15,917 nucleotides of DNA from an uncultured Porphyromonas sp. (lineage in GTDB: Bacteria > Bacteroidota > Bacteroidia > Bacteroidales > Porphyromonadaceae). The stretch is taken from assembly GCA_900539765.1 (NCBI GenBank), contig UQDF01000049.1, positions 1-15,917 on the forward strand, in the 5' to 3' direction. The notes below the pieces were generated by a model. The model saw only the letters and a list, made by a program, of their open reading frames with translations, did no database searches and was not told where the DNA came from. Below, piece by piece: positions 7,057-13,914 of this stretch (position 1 is the first letter of the stretch; every line of letters begins with the position of its first letter). Made by a program: the position numbers and the translations under genes.

Positions 7057-8355
7057 CTAGAAGTGAAACATTCCGAAGTAGGCGATGCCGAGGCTGACGG
7101 TCGGCTCATCGTTGAACTGCTTGTGCAGCATACGATGGCTATACTCAGCCTTGACAACGATCTCAGGGATCGGGTAGTAGTTCAGTCCGACGGTAAACTT
7201 CTGTCGCTCCCACTCGGGCTCGTCGGTCATACTGGGCACTACTTGAAACATGGAGTCGTAGTAGTCATACCGCCCGAAGAGGTAGAGACGCTGCTTGAGC
7301 TGACGTAGCTTGTCCGAGGCCGAGAAGAGGTCATATCCACCCTCCAAGCCAGCAGCTAGAGCCGCCTTGGCGACACTGTTCTTTGGTGAGGGGGAGTCCT
7401 TACGAGTCGTACGATTAGCATTTGTGATCTCCATCGAGTCACTCAGGTGTCCGTAGTCCACATTGCCTCGCAAGATGAGCTGCGGATTGGCATACTGGAA
7501 GTCAAAAGCTCCGATACAGACGAGCCCCTTGATATGGTCATACTTATTTGTCGCATTGAGCGTGTTACGACCGCTTGTCCCGACGTAGCCACTCAAGCTA
7601 AGGCGCAGGTTGCGCACCGAGTAGTTGTCCACACGCATAGCACAGGCGTAGTTCGTCGCCATCTTAAACTCGTAGGGACTACCAGCTCCGCCATGGATCC
7701 AGTCCTTATTGTTAAAGCGGTCAGCATCTAGCCCAGCTATACCCATGATCTCGTACCGCCAGTTGGGTAGCTTACCCCACAGGCCTATACCCGTCTCATG
7801 CCAGGTGCAGGGCAGGATCGTATTCTCCCCCTCGGGTCGATAAACCGTAAAGAACTCCGTCGGCATATGGTACGCATTGGTCGCTCCGACTGGCACCACC
7901 ATGTGTCCGATGCGAAGGTTGAGCGCTGGTGAAAAGCTCTTCTGTAGCCAAAACTGCTCGAGAGCCACCTCGCCACCACGCTCTATCTCAGACTCGTACT
8001 CGCCGGTCTCCTCCTCTTCGATCTCGACAGCACTCTCCGTGCCACCATGCTCAAACTCGATCTCAGAGCCTAGAGACCAACCATGACCAAAATCATAACC
8101 AACAAAGAAAACAACGTGTGGCAAGTCTACCTGTCCGAAGCTACGAGCATCTTTGTAGAGCTCAGCATCGGTATAGCGCTTAAAGTTATTACTGTAAAAC
8201 ATCCTCGAAGCGACAGCCTCCCCATACCCACCAAAGGTGAGCCGACGAGGAGCTGGCGAGGAGGTTTGTGATAGTGAGTCCACAGTCTGCGCCTCTGATA
8301 GCTGTACGGTGCAAAGTACGAGACCACAGAGGAGATACGAAATGAATCGTTTCAT
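7057..8355 (-). CDS. Outer-membrane beta-barrel porin (phosphate-selective porin O/P-like)
   Basis: This 432-aa protein has a Sec signal peptide (about 1-23, ending SEAQ) and an early FGGYGEA block typical of Bacteroidota porins of the OprO/OprP-like superfamily. It then shows many alternating aromatic-polar strands, for example HVVFFVGYDFGHGWSLGSEIEFEHGG (about 80-105, in part) and LRIGHMVVPVGATN. It ends in aromatic-rich YFGMFHF with a terminal F, as expected for BAM-dependent barrels. It is the first gene of the operon with imelysin, two DHOR proteins and CcsBA, so it may bring the substrate or iron species into the periplasm. There is no TonB box or plug domain, so this is a passive channel rather than a TonB-dependent receptor. 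The substrate is unknown. No Shine-Dalgarno is visible; the sequence before the ATG is AT-rich. Confidence 0.82.
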   Translation of the reverse strand: MKRFISYLLCGLVLCTVQLSEAQTVDSLSQTSSPAPRRLTFGGYGEAVASRMFYSNNFKRYTDAELYKDARSFGQVDLPHVVFFVGYDFGHGWSLGSEIEFEHGGTESAVEIEEEETGEYESEIERGGEVALEQFWLQKSFSPALNLRIGHMVVPVGATNAYHMPTEFFTVYRPEGENTILPCTWHETGIGLWGKLPNWRYEIMGIAGLDADRFNNKDWIHGGAGSPYEFKMATNYACAMRVDNYSVRNLRLSLSGYVGTSGRNTLNATNKYDHIKGLVCIGAFDFQYANPQLILRGNVDYGHLSDSMEITNANRTTRKDSPSPKNSVAKAALAAGLEGGYDLFSASDKLRQLKQRLYLFGRYDYYDSMFQVVPSMTDEPEWERQKFTVGLNYYPIPEIVVKAEYSHRMLHKQFNDEPTVSLGIAYFGMFHF

Positions 8356-8515
8356 ATATTATTATAGAGTGTTTGACATTGTCGTAAATCAAACTAAGGG
8401 AGAGCTTTATTGGGGTCCCTTACATTGTTTAGCGTACCTCAAGATGGGCATAGTGGAGGGGAAAACGAAGAAAATAAGGGGAACGAATCCTCTACTACGC
8501 GACAAATTTCCACTG

Positions 8516-8523
8516 CAAAGGTA
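8516..8523 (-). promoter_or_regulatory. Probable -7 promoter element of the porin-imelysin-DHOR-ccsBA operon
   Basis: The minus strand reads TACCTTTG followed by CAGTGG, a full match to the Bacteroidota TAnnTTTG -7 element. A TTTG lies at 8550-8553, but 26 nt away rather than about 19, so the -33 element is poor. Transcription from here would give a leader of about 150 nt before the porin ATG. A second, weaker -7-like site (TTAGTTTG, 8390-8397) lies close to the ATG. Confidence 0.55.
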
Positions 8524-8791
8524 CGGCAGGGGCTTACAATGGCTCACGACAAAAGCTAGCAGATAGTAGGTATATCGGTAGTGAGTAACAAATGTTCAAT
8601 ACTACCTATTAGGTAATCCGCTGAAATAATCGAGCGATGGCGAGATCCGTTTTCTCTAGCTATACGCTCATCTGGTGGCTCTTGCTACCGATTTGCACTT
8701 GAGAGCTACTGAGGAGGGGACTCTCTGCTGGCACCTCATAGAGGAGCTCTCTCGTGAATCGATACGCTTTTGCATCAGAAGAAGCTGTTCC

Positions 8792-8951
8792 CCACGTGGC
8801 AATTTTCAAATCTCCACGTGGAAAATAAAAAATCTCCACGTGGGCGAGAAACAAAACTTCGGAGGAATCAAATGAAACTTCGGAAGAATTGTTTCTTGCC
8901 CACGTGGAGAATGAAAAATAGCCACGTGGAGAATTGTTTTTTTCCACGTGG
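8792..8951. repeat. Array of six CCACGTGG palindromes with 22-bp spacing
   Basis: Perfect CCACGTGG copies begin at 8792, 8814, 8836, 8900, 8922 and 8944. The steps are 22, 22, 64, 22 and 22 bp. Spacers are A/T-rich and related (AAAATAAAAAATCT, AGAATGAAAAATAG and so on). The central 64-bp gap holds two direct copies of AAACTTCGGARGAAT (8854-8868, 8875-8889). The array lies in non-coding DNA between the ackA terminator and the porin promoter. It is not a CRISPR: the repeat is only 8 bp and the spacers are 14 bp and similar. It could be a multi-site operator for a dimeric regulator, a nucleoid-protein site or a repetitive mobile palindrome; the sequence does not decide. Confidence 0.85.
8833..8910. 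repeat. Large inverted repeat inside the palindrome array
   Basis: Arms 8833-8854 and 8889-8910 are complementary over 22 bp with one exception (8846/8897), which would be a G-U pair in plus-strand RNA. The 34-nt loop contains the two AAACTTCGGARGAAT direct repeats. Each arm contains one CCACGTGG. Confidence 0.75.
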
Positions 8952-8955
8952 CTAT
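8918..8955. repeat. Perfect 13-bp inverted repeat in the palindrome array
   Basis: Arms ATAGCCACGTGGA (8918-8930) and TCCACGTGGCTAT (8943-8955) are exact reverse complements around a 12-nt T-rich loop. The flanks outside the CCACGTGG core are also complementary, so the pairing extends beyond what two self-complementary palindromes would give on their own. Confidence 0.75.
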
Positions 8956-8981
8956 CGCACGACAACCTCGACCACCTATAA

Positions 8982-9019
8982 TAAAGTAGGGGCGAACATC
9001 TGTGGATGTCCGCCCCTAC
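8982..9019 (-). terminator. Terminator of the pta-ackA transcript
   Basis: Arms 8986-9000 and 9005-9019 (GTAGGGGCG at the base, with ACATC/GATGT above) form a 15-bp stem with a 4-nt loop, 40 nt after the ackA stop. The only imperfect pair (8995/9010) is G-U when transcribed from the minus strand but A/C on the plus strand, which supports minus-strand use. The tail TTTATTATA is moderately U-rich. Confidence 0.75.
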
Positions 9020-9058
9020 GGCTATGTTGTCGTCTTGTGGCGAGCTACGTGGCTCGCT

Positions 9059-10255
9059 TTACTTGACGAGATCCATCGTGTCGCGTGCTATCATCAGCTC
9101 CTCGTCGGTGGGAACGCAGATGACGGTCACACGGCTAGAGGGCTTAGAGAGTACCTTCTCCTCGCCACGGCTAGAGCGATTGACTGCTGAGTCAAACTCT
9201 ACGCCCATAAACTCAAGCCCAGAGACTACTGCCTCACGAGTCGTCTGGTCGTTTTCGCCGACACCGCCCGTGAAGACGATGACATCGACACCGCCCATGG
9301 CAGCTGCGTAGGCTCCGATGTACTTCTTGATACGGTAGCGATACATCTCGAGCGCAAGCTTAGCACGCTCGTTGCCAGCCTCGGCAGCCTGCTCTACGTC
9401 ACGCATATCGGAGGAGACACCGCTGATGCCGAGTACACCGCTCTGCTTATTGACCATCGTCGAGAAGTCGCTCGGAGTCATTTTCTCACGCTCCATAATA
9501 AAGGGCACGATACCTGGGTCGATACTTCCGCAGCGAGTACCCATCATCAGACCATCTGTAGGGGTCAAGCCCATAGAAGTGTCGAGCACCTTACCATTGC
9601 ATACGGCTGCGATCGAAGCACCATTGCCGATATGGCAGGTGATGATGCGTGTCTTGTCAAAGTCCTTACCAAGGATCTCACAAGCACGATGACTGATGTA
9701 GCGGTGGCTTGTGCCGTGGAAGCCGTAGCGACGTACCCCGTACTTCTCATAGTACTCGTAGGGTAGCGCATACATATAAGTGTATGCGGGCATCGTCTGG
9801 TGGAAGGCTGTATCAAAGACAGCGACCTGCTGCACCTTCGGGAGGAGCTTCGTGATAGCGTCGATACCCTTCAGTGAGGGTGGATTGTGTAGTGGAGCGA
9901 GGTCAGAGACGCGCTTCACCTGCTCGATCACCTCGTCATTGATGAGGACGCTCTTATTGATAGCCTCACCACCATGTACGAGACGGTGACCCACAGCCTC
10001 GATCTGGTCTACACTGTCTAGGACAGCGTACTCAGACTTCGTCAGGATCTCGAGGATAAACTCGACAGCTACCGTGTGCTCCGGTAGCGGACGGTCTATC
10101 TGCACCTTCTTGCCGTCGGTTGTCTTGAACTTGATGAAAGAGTCGGGCAGGCCGAGCTTCTCAATACCGCCTGAAGCGAGGATACGAGCCTCGGGCATAT
10201 CATATAGTGAATACTTGACAGACGAGCTGCCACAGTTAAGGACTAGTACGATCAT
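9059..10255 (-). CDS. ackA: Acetate kinase
   Basis: This cytoplasmic enzyme converts acetyl phosphate and ADP to acetate and ATP, the energy-yielding step of acetate fermentation. The 398-aa length is typical. Catalytic and binding residues known from acetate kinases are present at the expected numbers: N7 in LNCGSSS, R91, H123, D148 in VFDTAFHQ, H180 in YGFHGTSH, H208 in ITCHIGNG, R241 in MGTRCGSIDPG and E385 in PTDEE. The nucleotide-binding FTGGVGEN lies near 328-335. It starts 38 nt after the pta stop with no promoter or terminator between, so the two are co-transcribed, and a strong hairpin follows the stop. Nothing unusual is seen in the protein. Confidence 0.97.
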   Translation of the reverse strand: MIVLVLNCGSSSVKYSLYDMPEARILASGGIEKLGLPDSFIKFKTTDGKKVQIDRPLPEHTVAVEFILEILTKSEYAVLDSVDQIEAVGHRLVHGGEAINKSVLINDEVIEQVKRVSDLAPLHNPPSLKGIDAITKLLPKVQQVAVFDTAFHQTMPAYTYMYALPYEYYEKYGVRRYGFHGTSHRYISHRACEILGKDFDKTRIITCHIGNGASIAAVCNGKVLDTSMGLTPTDGLMMGTRCGSIDPGIVPFIMEREKMTPSDFSTMVNKQSGVLGISGVSSDMRDVEQAAEAGNERAKLALEMYRYRIKKYIGAYAAAMGGVDVIVFTGGVGENDQTTREAVVSGLEFMGVEFDSAVNRSSRGEEKVLSKPSSRVTVICVPTDEELMIARDTMDLVK

Positions 10256-10293
10256 AATGTATCTTTAGTAAAGGGAAGGGAGTAAGTGATGAA

Positions 10294-11301
10294 TTACTTC
10301 TTAGCTGCGATAGCCTGGTTGCAAGTGATCGTGATCACGTTGTAGACATCCTCTACAGAGCAGCCACGGCTGAGGTCATTGACTGGAGCAGCCATACCCT
10401 GTAGGATAGGACCGACAGCGGTAGCACGACCGAGGCGCTCGACCAGCTTGTAGGCTACGTTGCCCACCTCAAGGTTCGGGAAGACGAGGACGTTTGCCTT
10501 ACCAGCTACGGGGCTCTCGGGAGCCTTGAGCTCAGCGATCTTGCTCACGATAGCTGCGTCAGCCTGTAGCTCACCATCGATGAGTAGGTCAGGAGCCATC
10601 TCCTTAGCGATCTTGTAAGCCTCCGTAACCTTGTCGATCATCTCGCTCTTGGCAGAGCCCTTTGTGGAGTAGCTCAGGAGGGCAATGCGTGGCTCCATAT
10701 CGCCGATGCTACGAGCCGTGTCGGCAGAAGCAATAGCGATCTGTGCGAGCTCGTTGCTATCAGGATTGGGCGTGACGGCGCAGTCAGCAAAGATGAAGAA
10801 GCCGTCCTCGCCATACTCCTTGAGCGGAGAGAAGATGAGGAATGCGCCACTGACCACCTTGAGTCCTGGACGTGTCTTGATGAGCTGGAGTGCGGGACGG
10901 AGTACGTTGCCCGTTGTGTTGTGTGCACCAGCCACCTCACCGTCAGCATCACCAGACTTGATCATCAGGCAAGCGAGGTAAAGCGGATTGACCACGAGCT
11001 CGTCAGCCTGCTCACGGGTCATACCCTTAGCCTTGCGCAGCTCCATCAGGAGGTCGCGGTAAGCTTCACGGCGTGCGTGGTTTTGTGGATCGATGATCTC
11101 AGCCTGATCGATATGCTTGAGTCCTAGCTCAGCAGCCTTAGCCTGGATCTCGGCGGGGTTACCTAGGAGGATGATGTGAGCGATGCCGTCAGCGATAACG
11201 CGGTCAGCAGCTTGGAGAGTGCGAGGCTCGAGACCCTCGGGGAGTACGATGCGCTGCTTGTTAGCCTTAGCGCGCTGTACGTTCTTTTGAAGTAATTCCA
11301 T
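10294..11301 (-). CDS. pta: Phosphate acetyltransferase
   Basis: This enzyme converts acetyl-CoA and phosphate to acetyl phosphate and CoA, feeding ackA directly downstream. At 335 aa it is the short, single-domain Pta class without the N-terminal regulatory domains of the enterobacterial enzyme. Family blocks seen include YSTKGSAKSEMIDKV, VFPNLEVGNVAYKLVERL (about 273-290), GPILQGMAAPVNDLSRG (about 297-313) and GDADGEVAGAHNTTGNVLRP. Its own -7 element lies about 45 nt upstream. Transcripts entering from the ligase/DUF2284 pair could also read through, since no terminator separates them. Confidence 0.96.
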   Translation of the reverse strand: MELLQKNVQRAKANKQRIVLPEGLEPRTLQAADRVIADGIAHIILLGNPAEIQAKAAELGLKHIDQAEIIDPQNHARREAYRDLLMELRKAKGMTREQADELVVNPLYLACLMIKSGDADGEVAGAHNTTGNVLRPALQLIKTRPGLKVVSGAFLIFSPLKEYGEDGFFIFADCAVTPNPDSNELAQIAIASADTARSIGDMEPRIALLSYSTKGSAKSEMIDKVTEAYKIAKEMAPDLLIDGELQADAAIVSKIAELKAPESPVAGKANVLVFPNLEVGNVAYKLVERLGRATAVGPILQGMAAPVNDLSRGCSVEDVYNVITITCNQAIAAKK

Positions 11302-11346
11302 AGAGGTGTATGATAAGTTTATATTGTTGTGCAGTCTTTAGCTCCA

Positions 11347-11354
11347 CAAAGTTA
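11347..11354 (-). promoter_or_regulatory. Probable -7 promoter element of pta-ackA
   Basis: The minus strand reads TAACTTTG, a full match to TAnnTTTG, about 45 nt before the pta ATG. No TTTG is found at the usual -33 spacing. The upstream region overlaps the end of the DUF2284 gene and the TTAGA repeat. Confidence 0.55.
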
Positions 11355-11379
11355 CAAAATAAAGAGCAGAGCCTCCCCC

Positions 11380-11991
11380 CTAATCTCTAACTTCTAATCT
11401 CTCAAAATCTCTCTCAGGGATTGGTTCTACCGAGAGAAGTGCCGAGACCATCGTGAGGTAGCGTGGTGGATGCCCCTCCTCGCCCCACACCATCGGGATA
11501 CCCGCTAGTCGCTCTGTGGTGCCACTCAAGTCGAAGCCCCACGACTCGAGCGATGAGCGCATCTGGTCGGGATGACGGCAAGGCTCGCCAGCACTGCGTG
11601 TGCAGGCTTGCGGCTGACAGAGCCGACAGCGACCAGCCGTAAAGAGCCGACTCCCCGCATGTTGCCGCTCTAGCTGATAGAGGAGCGGGTCGATACGATC
11701 CCGCACGGCACCCATCAGGCGAAAGCAGTAGTCCCCCACCTCGGCAGGCTGACACGCAGCCCACGACTGCTCGTCGGGCGTGACACGATGCACGAGGATC
11801 TGAGCGTAGCGGTAGCGTGCCAGAGCCTCACGCACATCATAGGTAAAGGGCGGACAAGACCAATTGGTCAGGTAAGTAGGACAATGCTCGCACAGTGCGA
11901 AGAATCGATCAGGGTCGAAGTACCCCGCCATATACTCCTCTAGAGGTAGCTGACGGAGCGTTCCCTCGATACGATAAGTTGGCTCAGCCAT
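11380..11991 (-). CDS. DUF2284-type cysteine-rich metal-binding protein
   Basis: A 203-aa cytoplasmic protein (no signal peptide) with a cysteine arrangement typical of DUF2284 predicted metal-binding proteins: C34-x2-C37, C46 in NWSCPPF, then C122-x2-C125, C130 and C138. These could hold an iron-sulphur cluster or zinc; which is not shown. The ATG at 11989-11991 is chosen because it begins one base after the ligase stop (TAG-T-ATG) and has AGGTAG upstream. A start at 12018 is open but would overlap the ligase. The last codons, encoding about RLEVRD, are formed by a TTAGA-type repeat that continues past the stop, so the C-terminus may be recent or variable. Translational coupling suggests it works with, or is simply co-expressed with, the acyl-CoA ligase. 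Biochemical function is unknown. Confidence 0.8.
   Translation of the reverse strand: MAEPTYRIEGTLRQLPLEEYMAGYFDPDRFFALCEHCPTYLTNWSCPPFTYDVREALARYRYAQILVHRVTPDEQSWAACQPAEVGDYCFRLMGAVRDRIDPLLYQLERQHAGSRLFTAGRCRLCQPQACTRSAGEPCRHPDQMRSSLESWGFDLSGTTERLAGIPMVWGEEGHPPRYLTMVSALLSVEPIPERDFERLEVRD
11381..11402. repeat. TTAGA-type short repeat overlapping the DUF2284 3' end
   Basis: The minus strand reads AGAGATTAGAAGTTAGAGAT and continues to TA, the same reiterated TTAGA pattern as 4124-4163. It overlaps the final codons and stop of the DUF2284 gene and lies just upstream of the pta -7 element. Confidence 0.55.
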
Positions 11992-11992
11992 A

Positions 11993-13699
11993 CTACCTAT
12001 CGGCCTGCGGTACCTCAACGCCCTCCTTGTATAGATGTCTCTTGATGCTGCGCTTGGGCGACTTGATGAAGGGAGTCTTCTGGCGAATGAACTTAGTCAC
12101 CATCTCGTAGGATCCAAGCTTGGCATTGAGCTGCTTACGCTGATCTTTGATCTGCTCCCATGCCTCTTCGACAGTTATCCCCGCTTGCTTGGCGGCCAAT
12201 TCGTCGGGATAAACAAGCGCCTCGAGACGACCATTCTTCTGATAAACCAAACTCTCCGCCACAAAGTGGAGGTTATTGAGCTTCGCTTCGATCTCCTCGG
12301 GGTAGATGTTTTGACCATTAGCCCCTAGAATCATCGTCTTGGAGCGACCGAGGATAAAGAGGTTGCCTCGCTTGTCCAGACGCCCTAGATCGCCCGTGCG
12401 CATCCAGCCGTCGGTAGTGAAGAGGTGCTTATTGATCTCGGGAAGCTTGTTATAACCGAGGCAGACATTGTCACCGCGCACCTGTATCTCACCGACACCT
12501 GGAGCTAAGGGCTGATCAAAGTCTTCCGGCACCTCTATGCGTATCTCCATATGTGGCAGAGCGCGTCCCGCAGAGAGTGGCACCCAGCGGCGATGGTTGC
12601 TGTAAGAGATGAGCGGAGCGCACTCGGTCATACCGTAGCCGACAGTGAGCGGGAAGCCGATACGATGTAGGAAGGCAGCGACCTCTGTAGAGAGCGGTGC
12701 CCCCCCGACGATCACCTCGCGGAAGTTGCCCCCGAGTCCATCGGTGAGCTTCTTGCGGATCTCTCGGTAGACCAGCTTGCGTAGGAGCGGAATACGTAGG
12801 AGTGTCTTGATGGTAGAGCGCTCTAGGACCGGCACGATAGACTGCTTGTAGATCTTCTCCAAGATGAGTGGCACAGAGATGATCAGCACGGGGCGTATCT
12901 CAGCAAAAGCTTTCATCAAGATCTTGGGCGAAGGCACCTTGCCTAGTATATGCGTGTGGACGCCTATGTAAAGGGCTGCGAGCATGTTGAAGGCGCAGCT
13001 GTACGTGTGTGCCAGCGGGAGGAAGCAGATGATCTGCTCACCGCTATACATGAGGTCGAGCTTCTGTGCATAGAGGGCGTTGCCTGCCAGATTGCCCGCG
13101 GTGATCAGCACGCCCTTGCTAAAGCCAGTCGTCCCTGAGGTGTAGTTGATCACGACCAACTCATCATTGCCCACCTCGGGGTAGACAATGTCGGCGCGAC
13201 GGAAGCCCTTGGGGTAAAAGCGTGCCACAAAGGGAGCGAAGGGGAGGAGTCGCTTATAGTCGTATGGCATCCCCGAGCGAGCATAACGCCACGAGATCTT
13301 CTTGATGTCAAAGATAGTCTGCACCATCGGGAGGTCCTCCTCAGGATTGAGCTTCGCTAAGATGAGATCGTCTATAAAGAGGAGCTTCGCCTCGCTATGA
13401 TTGATGATCGTCTTAGCGTCCTCGGCATTGAAGTCCTGCAGTATCGGGACGATCACAGCGCCGTAAGTGATCGTAGCCATAAAGATGACGCACCAGTGAA
13501 CTGAGTCAGCACCCATCAGAGCGATGCGGTCACCGCGCTGTATACCAGTCTCCTTGTATATATAGTGTAGATGCGCGATCTGTAGCGCTAAGTCGCGATA
13601 AGATATAGTGTAACCGCTGGCATAGTCCGAGAGAGCTGGCTGTCGGAAGTGCTCTCTGAAGCTCGCCTCGTAGGCCTTAATAAGATTGTCTGGATACAT
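11993..13699 (-). CDS. Long-chain acyl-CoA ligase (AMP-binding / FadD-like)
   Basis: This 568-aa ANL-superfamily enzyme would activate a fatty acid to acyl-AMP and then acyl-CoA. The P-loop-like motif YTSGTTGFSKG (186-196) and the adenylate motif GYGMTE (354-359) are present, as is the core GWMRTGDLG (431-439) with D437. Next come the hinge LGRSKTMILGANGQNIYPEEIE (about 450-471, in part) and a C-terminal lysine region IKSPKRSIKRHLY (about 545-557) that should hold the catalytic lysine. The start is supported by AGGAG nine bases before the ATG. A -7 element lies 35 nt upstream. The DUF2284 gene follows with a single-base gap. Chain-length specificity cannot be read from the sequence. A role in recycling host or membrane fatty acids is plausible but inferred. 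Confidence 0.9.
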   Translation of the reverse strand: MYPDNLIKAYEASFREHFRQPALSDYASGYTISYRDLALQIAHLHYIYKETGIQRGDRIALMGADSVHWCVIFMATITYGAVIVPILQDFNAEDAKTIINHSEAKLLFIDDLILAKLNPEEDLPMVQTIFDIKKISWRYARSGMPYDYKRLLPFAPFVARFYPKGFRRADIVYPEVGNDELVVINYTSGTTGFSKGVLITAGNLAGNALYAQKLDLMYSGEQIICFLPLAHTYSCAFNMLAALYIGVHTHILGKVPSPKILMKAFAEIRPVLIISVPLILEKIYKQSIVPVLERSTIKTLLRIPLLRKLVYREIRKKLTDGLGGNFREVIVGGAPLSTEVAAFLHRIGFPLTVGYGMTECAPLISYSNHRRWVPLSAGRALPHMEIRIEVPEDFDQPLAPGVGEIQVRGDNVCLGYNKLPEINKHLFTTDGWMRTGDLGRLDKRGNLFILGRSKTMILGANGQNIYPEEIEAKLNNLHFVAESLVYQKNGRLEALVYPDELAAKQAGITVEEAWEQIKDQRKQLNAKLGSYEMVTKFIRQKTPFIKSPKRSIKRHLYKEGVEVPQADR

Positions 13700-13733
13700 A
13701 GGTGCTATCTCCTATTGTGTTAAGCGTGTGGCG

Positions 13734-13741
13734 CAAAGTTA
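13734..13741 (-). promoter_or_regulatory. Probable -7 promoter element of the acyl-CoA ligase gene
   Basis: The minus strand reads TAACTTTG, a full TAnnTTTG match, 35 nt before the ATG. No convincing TTTG lies at -33. It follows directly after the terminator of the upstream LRR gene. Confidence 0.55.
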
Positions 13742-13770
13742 CGAAATAGAACCCTAACCCGCCTGCCTCT

Positions 13771-13841
13771 AAAAAATGAATCTCGACCCCGCAAATCTCA
13801 TCCATAGCTGATTACTCATGGAGAGACTTACGAGGTCGAGA
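13771..13841 (-). terminator. Intrinsic terminator of the LRR protein gene
   Basis: Outer arms TCTCGACC (13781-13788) and GGTCGAGA (13834-13841) enclose inner arms 13796-13805 and 13818-13826, which pair with one bulged position. On the minus strand the structure is followed by TTCATTTTTT. Stem plus T-run about 75 nt after the stop codon fits Rho-independent termination. Confidence 0.7.
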
Positions 13842-13914
13842 CTAGAGGGAGAGACTCCGCAGAGCCACTATGCTAGCATAAATGAAGCGTATCGGGAGGC
13901 TCTAACCAATCGTA

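Noticed and set aside
8356..8460. Search for a Fur-type operator before the porin
   Set aside because: No convincing inverted GATAAT-type site was seen; iron control of the operon rests only on the families encoded.
8701..8751. Inverted repeat GAGAGCT/AGCTCTC with weak inner pairing
   Set aside because: Seven base pairs across a long loop is within chance for a purine-rich and pyrimidine-rich stretch; no supporting context.
8792..8951. Possible CRISPR array because of regular repeat spacing
   Set aside because: The repeats are 8 bp and the spacers 14 bp and similar to each other, with a 64-bp irregular step and no cas genes nearby.
8660..8965. Minus-strand reading frame of 101 codons with repeated PRG/STW/HVE words
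   Set aside because: The words are translations of CCACGTGG in different frames; the frame lies wholly in the palindrome array and has no family resemblance or ribosome-binding site. The overlapping plus-strand frame at 8770-9066 is rejected for the same reason.
9041..9056. Near-palindrome CGAGCTACGTGGCTCG just after the ackA stop
   Set aside because: It contains ACGTGG but not CCACGTGG and no 22-bp partner; it may be an eroded copy or chance, and the main terminator lies further on.
11992..12018. Upstream ATG extending the DUF2284 protein by nine residues
   Set aside because: It would overlap the ligase coding end; the ATG one base after the ligase stop, with AGG upstream, fits coupling better.
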